Shown: positions 35,666 to 44,760, counted from the stretch's first letter. The stretch: DNA of 64,000 bases from Dysgonomonas sp. HDW5A (GCF_011299555.1 NZ_CP049857.1:3100001-3164000), one strand, 5' to 3'. Notes: a model not told the origin generated them from the letters alone. Translations and numbers: made by a program.

Positions 35666-36532
35666 ATGAAAAATAAAATGTTTAGATATCTGATGGTTAT
35701 AACTTTTTTATTATCTCTGCCAATAGTAATGGTGTATGCACAGAGCGTAGGAATAAATACCAATAATCCAACAGCTACGCTTGATATACTCTCACAAGGA
35801 GATAATGGTTTGACTGAAAATATAAGGATAAACAACTCAAATAATATCAATCTTTTGACATTGCTCAACAATGGTTATATGGGGTTGGGAACAATAAGCC
35901 CTGCTGTACGCCTTGATTTGAGAGCCGATTTAGCCGGGAATAATATTATAGGTATAGGTAATACCAATTTGGCAGCATCAACAGCTCGAGCCGGAGCAAT
36001 AAAGTATGTTTCTGATACAAAGGAGTTGCACTATTCGGATGGTTCACAATGGTTGATATTAGAGGCCGATATGGTCAGAGATTGTGTGATTGCTGATAAT
36101 TCCTATAACCTGATGGTATGTCCGGACAATACTACGACTCAACTTGGAAACTGGAATACAGTATATGATCCTACCGGAACATTTAATGCATCGACCGGAG
36201 TATTTACTGCACCTAAAACAGGATTATATACAGCTACATTCAGTGTACACATGGCTATTACTTCAGTCGGAGCAGGAAGCTACATCGAAGGACAATGGAT
36301 AGCCAGTAACGGAGAAACTATTAAATGTACCAATTCTTTTCCTCTGCCGGGCGGTTTTATGGCATCTATTATTTGTAGCGGGACAGTTTTTTTAGATGCC
36401 GGCGATACTCTATATCCTCAGGTATTTCACAATACAGGAACAGATAAGCATCTCCGTATCTATGGGGATTCAGGGCCAGTCAGTGCCGCTTCAGATATGT
36501 ACTTCAATAATATATCCATCGTTATACAATAA
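35666..36532 (+). CDS. Exported GINT/C1q-like protein, cluster B gene 2
   Basis: The frame opens at 35642, but the ATG at 35666 (MKNKMFRYLMVITFL) gives a normal signal peptide ending MVYAQ; the product is about 288 aa. It contains VGINTNNPTATLDI, GYMGLGTISPAVRLDLR, AGAIKYVSDTKELHYSDG and the C1q-like TFNASTGVFTAPKTGLYTAT. It is a paralog of genes 1 and 3 with the same module order. It lies 36 bp after gene 1 from this start, in one operon. Cysteines in the C-terminal half (IKCTNSF, SIICSG) match those of gene 1 and may form a disulfide. Confidence 0.75.
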   Translation: MKNKMFRYLMVITFLLSLPIVMVYAQSVGINTNNPTATLDILSQGDNGLTENIRINNSNNINLLTLLNNGYMGLGTISPAVRLDLRADLAGNNIIGIGNTNLAASTARAGAIKYVSDTKELHYSDGSQWLILEADMVRDCVIADNSYNLMVCPDNTTTQLGNWNTVYDPTGTFNASTGVFTAPKTGLYTATFSVHMAITSVGAGSYIEGQWIASNGETIKCTNSFPLPGGFMASIICSGTVFLDAGDTLYPQVFHNTGTDKHLRIYGDSGPVSAASDMYFNNISIVIQ

Positions 36533-36546
36533 AGTATTATACTAAT

Positions 36547-37359
36547 ATGAACAGAAAAATTATTATTCTATATATACTTCTTCTTTTACCCTTTTATATC
36601 CCTGCTCAGATCGGGATAAATACCGAATCGCCAATTGCTACTCTGGAAGTGAAGTCTGAGTTAACTACAGTACCTGCAATTTTAGCTCGTAACTCTGCTA
36701 ACGTAGAGTTGATCCGCTTACTCGATAACGGGAATTTAGGTATAGCAAAAGCCAATCCAGCGGTTAGAGTAGACTTAAGGGGAGCCCTTTCTAATGGAGA
36801 ATTGGGGTTAGGTACAACTACAATGACAGCTGCTGCCGCCAGGGCTGGAGCTATAAGGTATAACAACGGAATAGAATATTCGGATGGGGATGTCTGGATA
36901 AAGTTAACAGCTTTGCCTCCCAAAGCATATGTGATAGCTAAGAATACAGTACAAATAGGGGTGCCTGCGTCTAAAAGTGTTATATGGAAAAACTGGACTG
37001 AAGCTGTAGATGTAACAAACAGTTTTGATGCTTCTACGGGAGTATTCACTGCTCCGCGGGCAGGTATATATTCGGTCTCATGCACAGGTATGGTCGAAAA
37101 TATTGTAACCACATCGGGTGTATTGCGTATCGAGTTAAACTTGATGGTTACCAGTGTTACGGCTTCACAAGTAAAGAGCGCGTTTGCAGCTCCTAATAAC
37201 TTCTTGGGAGCGTCTGTGAATATGACATTTGTAAATAAAGCATTTTTATATCTTCAGACGGGTGACAAGTGTTATTTTACAATCTGGAATGGTATGAATG
37301 TCGAAGTAAAGACAACCACAGATGGATCGTACAATACTCTGACTATATCGGAGATGTAA
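36547..37359 (+). CDS. Exported GINT/C1q-like protein, cluster B gene 3
   Basis: This 270-aa protein has a signal peptide (residues 1-20, ending YIPAQ). IGINTESPIATLEV, GNLGIAKANPAVRVDLR, AGAIRYNNGIEYSDGDVW and the C1q-like SFDASTGVFTAPRAGIYSVS follow. It is 14 bp after gene 2 and ends cluster B; a GC-rich hairpin follows. It lacks the cysteine pair of genes 1 and 2, so any disulfide is not essential to the fold. Tandem duplication with divergence is the simplest origin for the trio. Confidence 0.75.
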   Translation: MNRKIIILYILLLLPFYIPAQIGINTESPIATLEVKSELTTVPAILARNSANVELIRLLDNGNLGIAKANPAVRVDLRGALSNGELGLGTTTMTAAAARAGAIRYNNGIEYSDGDVWIKLTALPPKAYVIAKNTVQIGVPASKSVIWKNWTEAVDVTNSFDASTGVFTAPRAGIYSVSCTGMVENIVTTSGVLRIELNLMVTSVTASQVKSAFAAPNNFLGASVNMTFVNKAFLYLQTGDKCYFTIWNGMNVEVKTTTDGSYNTLTISEM

Positions 37360-37388
37360 TATATTATTATGGTTCATATCATAAAGTG

Positions 37389-37422
37389 AAGCCCCGGCTA
37401 TGAATTCTCATAGCCGGGGCTT
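37389..37422. terminator. Strong GC-rich hairpin between cluster B and the biotin protein gene
   Basis: AAGCCCCGGCTATGA pairs perfectly with its complement across ATTC. It sits between convergent genes and probably ends both transcripts, though T-runs are weak. Confidence 0.75.
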
Positions 37423-37446
37423 ATCTAATAATACGTTTATCGTATA

Positions 37447-37890
37447 TTATTCTATGGTAAGAATAGTAACACCTTCGAGAACAGAGTCTCCGGGGTTTAC
37501 ACTTATAGAAGTTACTTTACCGGCTTGAGGTGCATTAATGGCATTTTCCATTTTCATAGCTTCAAGAACGGCAACAGTTTGACCTTTTTTTACTTCGTCA
37601 CCAACATTTACATTGATTGCAACAACAATACCTGGTAGTGGAGATTTTACAGCTCCTGCACCGCTTTTGGCAGGTGCACTTGGTGCTGATACTGTAGCTG
37701 TTTTTTGAGCAGCAGGAGCAGCAGTTGTTTTTGCTACCGGACGAGAAACAAGAGTTACTTCTTCCTCATTACTTACTAATTCTACCTCATAATTGCTTCC
37801 GTTTACTGCAACTTGGGCAATAGAGTTTTCTAATTTATTTACGGCAACTATATAGTCTTGACCGTTAATTCTATATATGAATTGTTTCAT
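37447..37890 (-). CDS. Biotin carboxyl carrier subunit of acyl-CoA decarboxylase/carboxylase
   Basis: This 147-aa protein ends in a biotinyl domain with the biotin-accepting Lys113 in EAMKMEN (110-116). An Ala/Pro/Lys-rich linker (about 52-80) joins it to an N-terminal domain of about 50 residues. This is the gamma/BCCP part of methylmalonyl-CoA decarboxylase or propionyl-CoA carboxylase. It is the last gene of the mce-mmdA-small subunit-BCCP run and swings biotin between the carboxyltransferase MmdA and the membrane subunit, which is not encoded here. Confidence 0.92.
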   Translation of the reverse strand: MKQFIYRINGQDYIVAVNKLENSIAQVAVNGSNYEVELVSNEEEVTLVSRPVAKTTAAPAAQKTATVSAPSAPAKSGAGAVKSPLPGIVVAINVNVGDEVKKGQTVAVLEAMKMENAINAPQAGKVTSISVNPGDSVLEGVTILTIE

Positions 37891-37908
37891 GATAAATTTC
37901 TCTAATTT

Positions 37909-38085
37909 TTATTTTCTTATTGGCATTTGAAGCATGGTAGCGCTTCTGTCAACCCAAGGAAGATGATCTTGAGACTCATGCTTAATGGTCAGAACATTAC
38001 TTTCTGCATCATGCTGATGTTGAAAGTCATATATAGCCATAGCTATAACAGCTAATACATCTGTGGGTATGTTTTTATCACTCAT
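37909..38085 (-). CDS. Small MmdE/OadG-like subunit of methylmalonyl-CoA decarboxylase
   Basis: A 58-codon frame with ATG at 38085 and TAA at 37909-37911 lies between mmdA and the biotin protein gene, with short gaps on both sides. Its product starts MSDKNIPTDVLAVIAMAIYD, has NVLTIKHESQDHLPW and ends MLQMPIRK. It lacks the membrane helix of OadG/MmdD. It resembles the C-terminal part of such subunits, which is the description of the small epsilon subunit MmdE of Veillonella. The position in the operon makes a real gene likely. It may stabilise the complex. Confidence 0.7.
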   Translation of the reverse strand: MSDKNIPTDVLAVIAMAIYDFQHQHDAESNVLTIKHESQDHLPWVDRSATMLQMPIRK

Positions 38086-38110
38086 AATTTCTATGTGTTA
38101 CAGTTGAAAA

Positions 38111-39670
38111 TTATAGAGGTAAATTATCGTGCTTTTTAGCAGGATTTACCTGATGTTTAGTTCTCAATTGCTCCAATGCACGGATTACACGGAAACGTGT
38201 ATTGCGAGGCTCAATTACATCATCGATATAACCGTAACGAGCTGCATTGTAAGGGTTACAGAACAATTTGTTATACTCATCTTTTTTCGCTGCATAAGCT
38301 TCGGCTTGTTTTACAGGATCTGGATCAGCTTTAATTTCTTTTGCATACAATACTTCAACAGCACCATCAGCACCCATAACTGCAATTTCTGCACTAGGCC
38401 ATGCATAGTTGATATCGCCACGTAGTTGTTTACAACTCATTACGATATGAGAACCTCCGTAAGATTTACGAAGAGTAACTGTTACTTTAGGCACAGTAGC
38501 TTCGCCGTAAGCGTAAAGAAGTTTAGCACCGTGTACAATTACACCGCCATATTCTTGTCCTGTTCCTGGAAGGAATCCGGGTACGTCTACCAATGTTACT
38601 AAAGGAATGTTGAAAGCATCGCAGAAGCGAACAAAACGTGCTGCTTTACGAGATGCATTGATATCAAGCACACCGGCCATGTATTTAGGTTGGTTGGCTA
38701 CGATACCTACCGATTGTCCGTTGAAACGAGCGAAACCGATAATTATATTTTTAGCATATGCTGAGTGTACTTCAAGGAACTCACCATTATCGATCAATGA
38801 GCCGATTACTTCATACATATCGTATGCTTTGTTCGGATTGTCAGGGATAATGTCATTCAACAAATCATCCATTCTTGCGATTGGATCAGTACATTCTTTG
38901 CGTGGAGCCTCTTCTCTGTTATTAGAAGGTAGGAAACTCATTAGGTGACGGATCAATTCTAAACCATCATCTTCGTTTTCTACCGAGAAGTGAGCAACAC
39001 CCGATTTGGTTGTATGTACGCTTGCACCTCCTAGTTCTTCTTGAGTAACGTCTTCACCTGTAACTGTTTTTACTACTTTAGGCCCTGTTAAGAACATATA
39101 AGAAGTACCTTCAGTCATGATATTGAAGTCGGTAAGAGCAGGAGAGTATACAGCACCACCGGCACAAGGTCCGAATATTCCCGAAATTTGAGGAATCACA
39201 CCTGATGCCAATATATTGCGTTGGAAAATTTCAGCATAACCTGCCAATGCGTTGATACCTTCTTGGATACGAGCACCACCCGAATCGTTGATACCGATAC
39301 AAGGCGCACCCATTTTCATTGCCATGTCCATTACTTTACAGATTTTCATTGCCAATGTTTCAGACAACGAGCCTGCTATAACAGTAAAGTCTTGAGCAAA
39401 GATATAAACAAGGCGTCCGCCAATAGTTCCACATCCGGTTACTACACCGTCACCCAGAAATTTAGTTTTCTCCATTCCGAAGTTTGTACAACGATGTTCT
39501 ACAAACATATCAAACTCTTCGAAACTACCTTCGTCAAGTACAATCGCGATACGTTCGCGAGCAGTGTATTTTCCTTTTGCGTGTTGAGCTTCGATTCTTT
39601 TTTCACCACCGCCTAGGCGTGCTTTTTCTCGAAGTGCAATAAGCTCTTTTACTTTTTCAAGTTGGCTCAT
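38111..39670 (-). CDS. mmdA: Methylmalonyl-CoA decarboxylase/propionyl-CoA carboxylase carboxyltransferase subunit
   Basis: This 519-aa carboxyltransferase has the crotonase-like pattern of the family: [60 protein letters not shown] in the N-domain and [18 protein letters not shown] plus [10 protein letters not shown] in the C-domain. In Bacteroidales it takes part in the (S)-methylmalonyl-CoA to propionyl-CoA step of succinate-derived propionate formation. Whether it works as decarboxylase or carboxylase cannot be told here. It follows mce by 107 bp, with the palindrome 39711-39725 between them. Confidence 0.93.
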   Translation of the reverse strand: MSQLEKVKELIALREKARLGGGEKRIEAQHAKGKYTARERIAIVLDEGSFEEFDMFVEHRCTNFGMEKTKFLGDGVVTGCGTIGGRLVYIFAQDFTVIAGSLSETLAMKICKVMDMAMKMGAPCIGINDSGGARIQEGINALAGYAEIFQRNILASGVIPQISGIFGPCAGGAVYSPALTDFNIMTEGTSYMFLTGPKVVKTVTGEDVTQEELGGASVHTTKSGVAHFSVENEDDGLELIRHLMSFLPSNNREEAPRKECTDPIARMDDLLNDIIPDNPNKAYDMYEVIGSLIDNGEFLEVHSAYAKNIIIGFARFNGQSVGIVANQPKYMAGVLDINASRKAARFVRFCDAFNIPLVTLVDVPGFLPGTGQEYGGVIVHGAKLLYAYGEATVPKVTVTLRKSYGGSHIVMSCKQLRGDINYAWPSAEIAVMGADGAVEVLYAKEIKADPDPVKQAEAYAAKKDEYNKLFCNPYNAARYGYIDDVIEPRNTRFRVIRALEQLRTKHQVNPAKKHDNLPL

Positions 39671-39710
39671 GTTTTTATATTTTGATTCTTAAATTTAATA
39701 CTGAATTGGT

Positions 39711-39725
39711 CAGGTCACAGACCTG
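39711..39725. repeat. Dispersed leader palindrome, copy 8
   Basis: CAGGTC-ACA-GACCTG is perfect over 6-bp arms and lies 40 bp upstream of mmdA. Confidence 0.55.
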
Positions 39726-39777
39726 TTGATAACGCAAAAAAAGACCTTACATTGTAAAGCCTCTTTTAATGTATATC

Positions 39778-40188
39778 TTATTTGCTTGGGTGTTCACAAA
39801 ACTCGGTTAGTACACTGCAAGTCGATTTTGGGTGAAGAAAAGCAATGTTCAGACCTTCTGCACCTGCACGAGGAGCTTTGTCTATCAGTTGTACTCCTTT
39901 ACTTTCTGCTTCAGCCAATGATGCAGCAACACTATCAACCGAGAATGCAATGTGATGGATACCTTCTCCTTTTTTTTCGATGAATTTTGCGATAGTACTG
40001 TCTGGGCTTGTAGGCTCAAGTAGTTCTATTTTAGTCTGACCGACTTTGAAGAAAGCAGTTTTTACTTTTTGATCTTCTACAACTTCTATGTTGTAGCATT
40101 TTAAGCCTAAAACGCCTTCATAGTAAGGAAGACTGTCTTCGATACTTTTTACAGCAATACCAAGATGTTCGATGTGCGAAATATTCAT
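39778..40188 (-). CDS. mce: Methylmalonyl-CoA epimerase
   Basis: This 136-aa vicinal-oxygen-chelate protein interconverts (R)- and (S)-methylmalonyl-CoA. HIEHLGIAVKSIEDSLPYYE at the start, IELLEPTSPDSTIAKFI in the middle and GIHHIAFSVD carry the metal ligands (His near residues 7 and 89, Glu in IELLEP). It opens the operon with mmdA, the small subunit and the biotin protein, so the epimerase and decarboxylation steps are made together. A -7 box TAATTTTG lies on the minus strand at 40227-40234. Confidence 0.94.
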   Translation of the reverse strand: MNISHIEHLGIAVKSIEDSLPYYEGVLGLKCYNIEVVEDQKVKTAFFKVGQTKIELLEPTSPDSTIAKFIEKKGEGIHHIAFSVDSVAASLAEAESKGVQLIDKAPRAGAEGLNIAFLHPKSTCSVLTEFCEHPSK

Positions 40189-40364
40189 GATCTCTTATAA
40201 AAAAGTTAGTAATTTTAGATTGAATACAAAATTAGCAATATAAATTAGAACGAGAAGAATATTTTAAGATAAAAAAAGAATCTGTCTATGTGATATTGGT
40301 TTTATTGATGGATACACGTGTTTAAAAAAGCAAACTATAGAAAACCCGAATCACAATAAAAATA

Positions 40365-40398
40365 CAAAGACCGGCAAGATTGATTTTGCCGGTCTTTG
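40365..40398 (-). terminator. Terminator of the DUF4251 gene
   Basis: CAAAGACCGGCAA pairs perfectly with TTGCCGGTCTTTG around an 8-nt loop, 46 bp past the stop. Confidence 0.8.
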
Positions 40399-40443
40399 TT
40401 GAAAATAAAATGTTTTTTTACTATTGAGTAGTTATGTATTACA

Positions 40444-40995
40444 TTATTGGAATACTCCCTTGTAAGTAACATCTTGTCTATTCTCAGCCGAAACTTTTAA
40501 TGTAGTTTCCTGAGTTTGCTTGTTTATAGTAAAAAAGAATTTTATACCTTGGTTAAGGATACTGGCAAGATCCGAAGGTATAATTGTTACTTCAAAAGTA
40601 ATCTCGTCATCTGTATGCACAAAATATACAAATTTTGTAGATGTCAGATTTATGGGTTTGTTTTCAGGAGAAATAGGAGTTACATAAAAACGTCCTACAT
40701 AGGGCAAATTCATGTTCATAACATCCTTGTCGATAGTGAAAAAATAGTCGCCAGTACCATCCAATTCTATTGGCAATCCAAATTGAGGCTCAACCGAATT
40801 TGGGTAGAACGAAAAATTTAGACGTTCAATGCTTGCAATGTTTTTTTCTGCTTGCTCTGCTTGTTTTACCGCTCGTCGATCTTTTTTCTGTTCTTTTCTT
40901 TGTTCTTTACTTTGAGAATTTTGAGCTTGTGAGGATTGGACGCTTGACATAAAGAATATGCCGCATAAACCTAATGTAAATAAAAAGATTTTCAT
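40444..40995 (-). CDS. DUF4251 family exported protein
   Basis: This 183-aa protein has a signal peptide (residues 1-24, ending SSQAQ). A strongly charged helix rich in K, R, E and Q (about 25-55) is followed by a beta-rich domain with LNFSFYPNS and YFFTIDKDVMNMNLPYVGRFY, the pattern of DUF4251. Members are periplasmic or outer-membrane associated in Bacteroidota, of unknown function. The charged helix may bind the cell wall or form a coiled coil. It stands alone, with the tandem repeats at 41119-41762 upstream. Confidence 0.82.
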   Translation of the reverse strand: MKIFLFTLGLCGIFFMSSVQSSQAQNSQSKEQRKEQKKDRRAVKQAEQAEKNIASIERLNFSFYPNSVEPQFGLPIELDGTGDYFFTIDKDVMNMNLPYVGRFYVTPISPENKPINLTSTKFVYFVHTDDEITFEVTIIPSDLASILNQGIKFFFTINKQTQETTLKVSAENRQDVTYKGVFQ

Positions 40996-41118
40996 GATTT
41001 CGTTTTTTTTAGTTGAATACTTTTGTTTTTATTTTAATTACAACAAGTTAATTGTAAAAAAAGTTTTACTGGAAGACGTATTTTCAATAGTAATTTTATG
41101 TGGTTCTAAAGCTCTATT

Positions 41119-41292
41119 TGTGTGTTCTGTGGGTGTATAAAAAGAAAAGGTTGTCATCCCGACAACCAATCTTTATTGTTAACCTTAAAATCTAATACCA
41201 TGAAAAAACACAGTTCAAAGATATGCGATTCTAAAATAAAAAGCAATCTATTTGATGTTAAATGTTGTTTTTTAACAAAAAAGTGGTATTAT
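41119..41292 (+). repeat. Tandem hairpin-micropeptide unit 1
   Basis: The unit contains a 16-bp lead TGTGTGTTCTGTGGGT, hairpin GGTTGTC-ATCCC-GACAACC (41149-41167), the spacer with TTGTTAACCTTAAAATCTA, an ATG at 41200 and an A/T hairpin TGTTAAA/TTTAACA (41256-41277). Units 2 and 3 repeat it at periods of 254 and 243 bp. Confidence 0.85.
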
Positions 41293-41307
41293 GTTGTTTG
41301 GAGGTGA
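41200..41307 (+). CDS. Candidate micropeptide in repeat unit 1
   Basis: A 35-codon frame begins MKKHSSKICDSKIKSNLFDV. The first eight residues are identical in all three units; later codons differ by amino-acid changes, and each frame ends differently (35, 28, 21 residues). The start context is more conserved than the coding part, so expression as protein is uncertain. Confidence 0.3.
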   Translation: MKKHSSKICDSKIKSNLFDVKCCFLTKKWYYVVWR

Positions 41308-41373
41308 TTTTTTTTAATGTTTTTTTAGTGGTTTTGAGATAATATTGAGATATTATTCAGGGGAATCTTGATT

Positions 41374-41540
41374 GTGTGTTCTGTGGGTATGTAAAAAGAA
41401 AAGGTTGTCATCCCGACAACCAATCTTCATTGTTAACCTTAAAATCTAATACCATGAAAAAACACAGTTCAAAGATATCTTATTTTAAAATAAAAATCAA
41501 TCTATTTGATGTTAAATGTTGTTTTTTAACAATAATGTGA
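41374..41540 (+). repeat. Tandem hairpin-micropeptide unit 2
   Basis: Nearly identical to unit 1 through the hairpin (41403-41421) and the start codon at 41454, and again through the A/T hairpin at the end. The candidate peptide has 28 codons (41454-41540) and starts MKKHSSKISYFKIKINLFDV. Confidence 0.85.
41454..41540 (+). CDS. Candidate micropeptide in repeat unit 2
   Basis: The 28-codon frame starts with the same eight residues as unit 1 and then differs (SYF for CDS, I for S). The terminal residues CCFLTIM are encoded by the A/T hairpin. Coding status is uncertain. Confidence 0.28.
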   Translation: MKKHSSKISYFKIKINLFDVKCCFLTIM

Positions 41541-41633
41541 TATTGTGGGTTTGTTGTATTGTGAATTTAATATTTATTTAAAATTTTAGAGGCGATATTC
41601 GATTTAGTTATGATCAAAGAAGGTTTGGTGATA

Positions 41634-41762
41634 TAAAAAGAAAAAGGTTGTCATCCCGACAACCAATCTTCATTGTTAACCTTAAAATCTAATACCATGA
41701 AAAAACACAGTTCAAAGATATACGATTCTAAAATAAAAAGCAATCTATTTTATGTTATATAG
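41634..41762 (+). repeat. Tandem hairpin-micropeptide unit 3, truncated
   Basis: This unit keeps the hairpin (41646-41664), the spacer and the start codon at 41697 but lacks the 16-bp lead and the A/T hairpin. A TAG cuts the peptide at 21 residues (41697-41762). Confidence 0.8.
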
Positions 41763-41868
41763 CATACTTTAACGAATTTATAACATTATTGAGTCCTTGT
41801 AACGCGATTTTAATATCTGATAAAGATTATGTACCTTTCCTACTCTAAAATTGACTTAATTTAAGAAA

Positions 41869-43023
41869 ATGAGATCTTTTGATAAGAAAGTGTTGGCGAA
41901 ATATATTTTTATTGCTGTAGCTATAGCCATTGCTATTAGTTTCCTCATTATTTCGAACCAGATGGCAGGAGATATGGCGAAGGATGAGAGGCAAAAGATG
42001 GAATTGTGGGCAGATGCTGTTAATATGGCTGCAAATAACGATGTGGTGGATGAATTGGACTTGACTTTAAAAATCTTATCAAGCAATAAAACTATTCCCG
42101 TTATATTATGTGATGAGTTTGATAACGTTATGATGACGGCTAATCTTGATATACCGGTCCAAGATAGTGTTGAATATCTGGCTGATAAGGTAGCGTCATT
42201 TAAGAAGTCGAATACTCCTATTGTTATTGAATCTCCTAATTTTAAGCAGTATGTTTATTATGGTGATTCGTCAACATTGCAACGTCTCCAATATTATCCC
42301 TTTATTCAGATCGGGGTGATGACTTTCTTTATATGTGTATCATTCCTGGCATTATTGAGTACGAAAAATGCAGAACAAAATAAATTGTGGGTGGGATTAT
42401 CAAAGGAGACTGCTCATCAATTGGGTACACCCATATCGTCTATGCTTGCCTGGGTAGAATATCTGAAGAGTAAAACGACAGATGTATCGACGCTTAATGA
42501 GATGGAAAAAGATGTCATGCGTTTACAGGTAGTTGCCGATAGGTTTTCTAAGATTGGTTCTACACCTGCACCAGAGACACGGCAGGTTGGCGAAGAAATG
42601 ATGCAATCGGTAGCTTATTTGGAGAAGCGGATTTCGAAGAAAGTCAAATTTGAATTTAATATTCCGGCTGAGCCTTTATATGCGAAAATAAGCACTTCTT
42701 TATTCAGTTGGGTTATTGAGAACCTTACGAAAAATGCGGTAGATGCTATGGAGGGGCAAGGACATATAACCTTCACTTTATCACAACGTAACGGTTTTGT
42801 TTGTATTGATATAACCGATACGGGAAAAGGGTTGCCTAAAGCCATGTTTAAAAGTATATTTTCTCCCGGATTTACCACTAAAGAAAGAGGGTGGGGACTA
42901 GGTCTTTCATTAGCTAAACGTATTATCGAAGATTATCACAAAGGTCGTATCTATGTAAAAAGTTCCGAAATAGGTGTTGGTACTACCTTCAGAATAGAGT
43001 TGATGAGGGTGCCTATAGCCTGA
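41869..43023 (+). CDS. Sensor histidine kinase
   Basis: This 384-aa inner-membrane kinase has TM1 at about residues 11-30, a periplasmic sensor of about 110 residues and TM2 at about 144-164. A dimerisation/phosphoacceptor segment has His183 in KETAHQLGTPISS. An ATPase domain follows, with N box ENLTKNAVDA (284-293), G1 DTGKGLP (317-323) and G2 GWGLGLS (341-347). The AHQLGTP H-box is frequent in Bacteroidota kinases. No response regulator is adjacent, so it is an orphan; its partner and signal are unknown. Confidence 0.9.
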   Translation: MRSFDKKVLAKYIFIAVAIAIAISFLIISNQMAGDMAKDERQKMELWADAVNMAANNDVVDELDLTLKILSSNKTIPVILCDEFDNVMMTANLDIPVQDSVEYLADKVASFKKSNTPIVIESPNFKQYVYYGDSSTLQRLQYYPFIQIGVMTFFICVSFLALLSTKNAEQNKLWVGLSKETAHQLGTPISSMLAWVEYLKSKTTDVSTLNEMEKDVMRLQVVADRFSKIGSTPAPETRQVGEEMMQSVAYLEKRISKKVKFEFNIPAEPLYAKISTSLFSWVIENLTKNAVDAMEGQGHITFTLSQRNGFVCIDITDTGKGLPKAMFKSIFSPGFTTKERGWGLGLSLAKRIIEDYHKGRIYVKSSEIGVGTTFRIELMRVPIA

Positions 43024-43148
43024 ATAGGGATATAGGATGCTTTTTTTTAAGATTACGGATATCGATAATATAATTGCATTGCTGTATCCTAATGAAATAT
43101 ACAATAAGTGTAGAAACAGAAAGGGAATTTTCTATCCTTATACCAGTA

Positions 43149-43973
43149 TTATTTTGACCCAAAACTCCGAAGATGTATCCAACTTGAATATCCTTCATCC
43201 TGCGGGTTCTTTTCTAATGCCTCTTTTTCGTCCAAGTATTTTTTCGTGGTCATACCATAGAGTTTACGGTCTTTACCTATCGGACAAACCTTTATGCATA
43301 CTCCGCAAGGATAATGATAATCATCTTTGAGAGTTTTATGATATGCTGCACATTTGTACTTGTCCATGTCGGCAATCAGATTGCCTGTTGTTGTAAATGC
43401 CGAAGTCGGGCAACATTTATTGCATAATTCGCATTTTATGCAAAGCTCCTCCGTCAGCATATTGTCCGGCTCTATCTCTGCATCCGTCAATATAGAAACG
43501 AGTCTTACTCTCGGACCAAATTCTTTAGTCAGTAGTGTGTGATTGTAGCCGATTGTTCCAAGCCCCGCATACTTTCCTGCTAAAACATGTGAGAAAGCCG
43601 CTTCGGGCTTTTTTACCAATACGGATATATCGCCATAAGCATCGCGAGGAAAGAAAACAGCACGATGTCCTTTTCTGTTTAAAAGTGCCGAGAGCTGATA
43701 GGAGATGTCATCCAAGAGCCGATTTGTTGTGTTGTATAATTCTGAGTAAACGATAGAGGGAGTTGTGTCAAGTATGGGAATCATTATTTGCAACCCTAGT
43801 ACAATAACAGTTTTGGAAAAGGGAAATATACTTTGTGGAAAATAAGATGGGGGAGTTTCGCCGTACTGTTCCCATCTGTCAACAGATGCGAAACCGATGA
43901 TATCCACTCCCGATTGTTTTACTTTACGGATAATCTGTTGTTTGAGATTTGTATTTGTTTGCTTCTTTTCCAT
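43149..43973 (-). CDS. QueG-like protein with two 4Fe-4S motifs, in an ABC transporter operon
   Basis: This 274-aa protein contains a ferredoxin-type motif CIKCELCNKCCP (Cys178, 181, 184, 188) and a second CGVCIKVCP (Cys223, 226, 230). Its N-terminal domain has VIVLGLQIMIP, related to epoxyqueuosine reductase QueG. It is shorter than QueG (about 310-380 aa), and the QueG active-site region is not clear. It follows the permease gene by 54 bp and is probably last in the sulfonate-type ABC operon. It may be a reductase acting on the imported compound; the true substrate is unknown. Confidence 0.78.
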   Translation of the reverse strand: MEKKQTNTNLKQQIIRKVKQSGVDIIGFASVDRWEQYGETPPSYFPQSIFPFSKTVIVLGLQIMIPILDTTPSIVYSELYNTTNRLLDDISYQLSALLNRKGHRAVFFPRDAYGDISVLVKKPEAAFSHVLAGKYAGLGTIGYNHTLLTKEFGPRVRLVSILTDAEIEPDNMLTEELCIKCELCNKCCPTSAFTTTGNLIADMDKYKCAAYHKTLKDDYHYPCGVCIKVCPIGKDRKLYGMTTKKYLDEKEALEKNPQDEGYSSWIHLRSFGSK

Positions 43974-44027
43974 TCTCTTTCCTGTTTGATATTGTTTCTT
44001 TTATAGAATTGTCGTGTGTATGTATTG

Positions 44028-44759
44028 TTAAGCACGCTGATAGCGTAAGATATATCTGCCTGTGCTGGCAATTATCGAGTCGCTCAGTTTACCGAGAATG
44101 GCAAAAAGAACAATACAAGCAATGATTACATTGGCACGGCTTGTTTGCTGAGCATCATACATCAAAAATCCAAGTCCTTGTGATGCACCCATCAACTCAG
44201 CAGCTACAACAAACATCCATCCCAATCCCAATCCATTGCGCAATGCTGTAATCCATGTTGGAAAGACAGCCGGCATAATTATTCGGGTAATTTGCTGCTT
44301 TGCACTCAAAGAAAAGACTTCTCCCACTTCTATTAGTTTTTTATCTACCTGTTCAATTCCTGTTGACAATGTGAGGTACACTGGGAAAAATACACCTGTG
44401 GCGATAAGAATAATCTTGCTTTCTTCAAAAATACCAAACCACAGCAAAAACAAAGGAACCCATGCCATGGACGGGATATTTCGAAGCGATTGAAGAAGAG
44501 GGTCAAGCAGATTTCTTATTGTCTGCGAATAGCCCGTAATAGCTCCTGCGAGTGTTCCTGCTGTGGCTCCAATAAGGAAGCCGATTAGTACACGTAGTAG
44601 TGTAATGAGTACATGCCCCCACAATTCGCCGGTCATAGCCATCAGGTAAATTGTTTGAACGATTTCGAAAGGTGAAGGCAGCCAATCGGAGGGGATAAAT
44701 CCTTTGAGTGAACTAATCTGCCAAAAGACAATGATAATTATCGGTAGAATCCAGCCCAT
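44028..44759 (-). CDS. ABC transporter permease, SsuC/TauC (NitT/TauT) type
   Basis: This 243-aa inner-membrane protein has six predicted TM segments. The cytoplasmic coupling loop is EVGEVFSLSAKQQITRIIMPAVFP, with the EAA-like pattern of BPD permeases. WLPSPFEIVQTI near the start is typical of the SsuC/TauC family. It starts 1 bp after the stop of the binding-protein gene, so the two are translationally coupled. Family members import aliphatic sulfonates, taurine or nitrate; the neighbours favour a sulfur compound. Confidence 0.9.
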   Translation of the reverse strand: MGWILPIIIIVFWQISSLKGFIPSDWLPSPFEIVQTIYLMAMTGELWGHVLITLLRVLIGFLIGATAGTLAGAITGYSQTIRNLLDPLLQSLRNIPSMAWVPLFLLWFGIFEESKIILIATGVFFPVYLTLSTGIEQVDKKLIEVGEVFSLSAKQQITRIIMPAVFPTWITALRNGLGLGWMFVVAAELMGASQGLGFLMYDAQQTSRANVIIACIVLFAILGKLSDSIIASTGRYILRYQRA

Positions 44760-44760
44760 A

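Noticed and set aside
36606-37112. 168-aa minus-strand frame within cluster B gene 3
   Set aside because: It is the complement of a well-supported gene with signal peptide and C1q motif; the reverse frame is open by codon composition only.
41856-42086. Minus-strand frame overlapping the histidine kinase start
   Set aside because: It is the antisense of the kinase TM region and has no independent promoter or family pattern.
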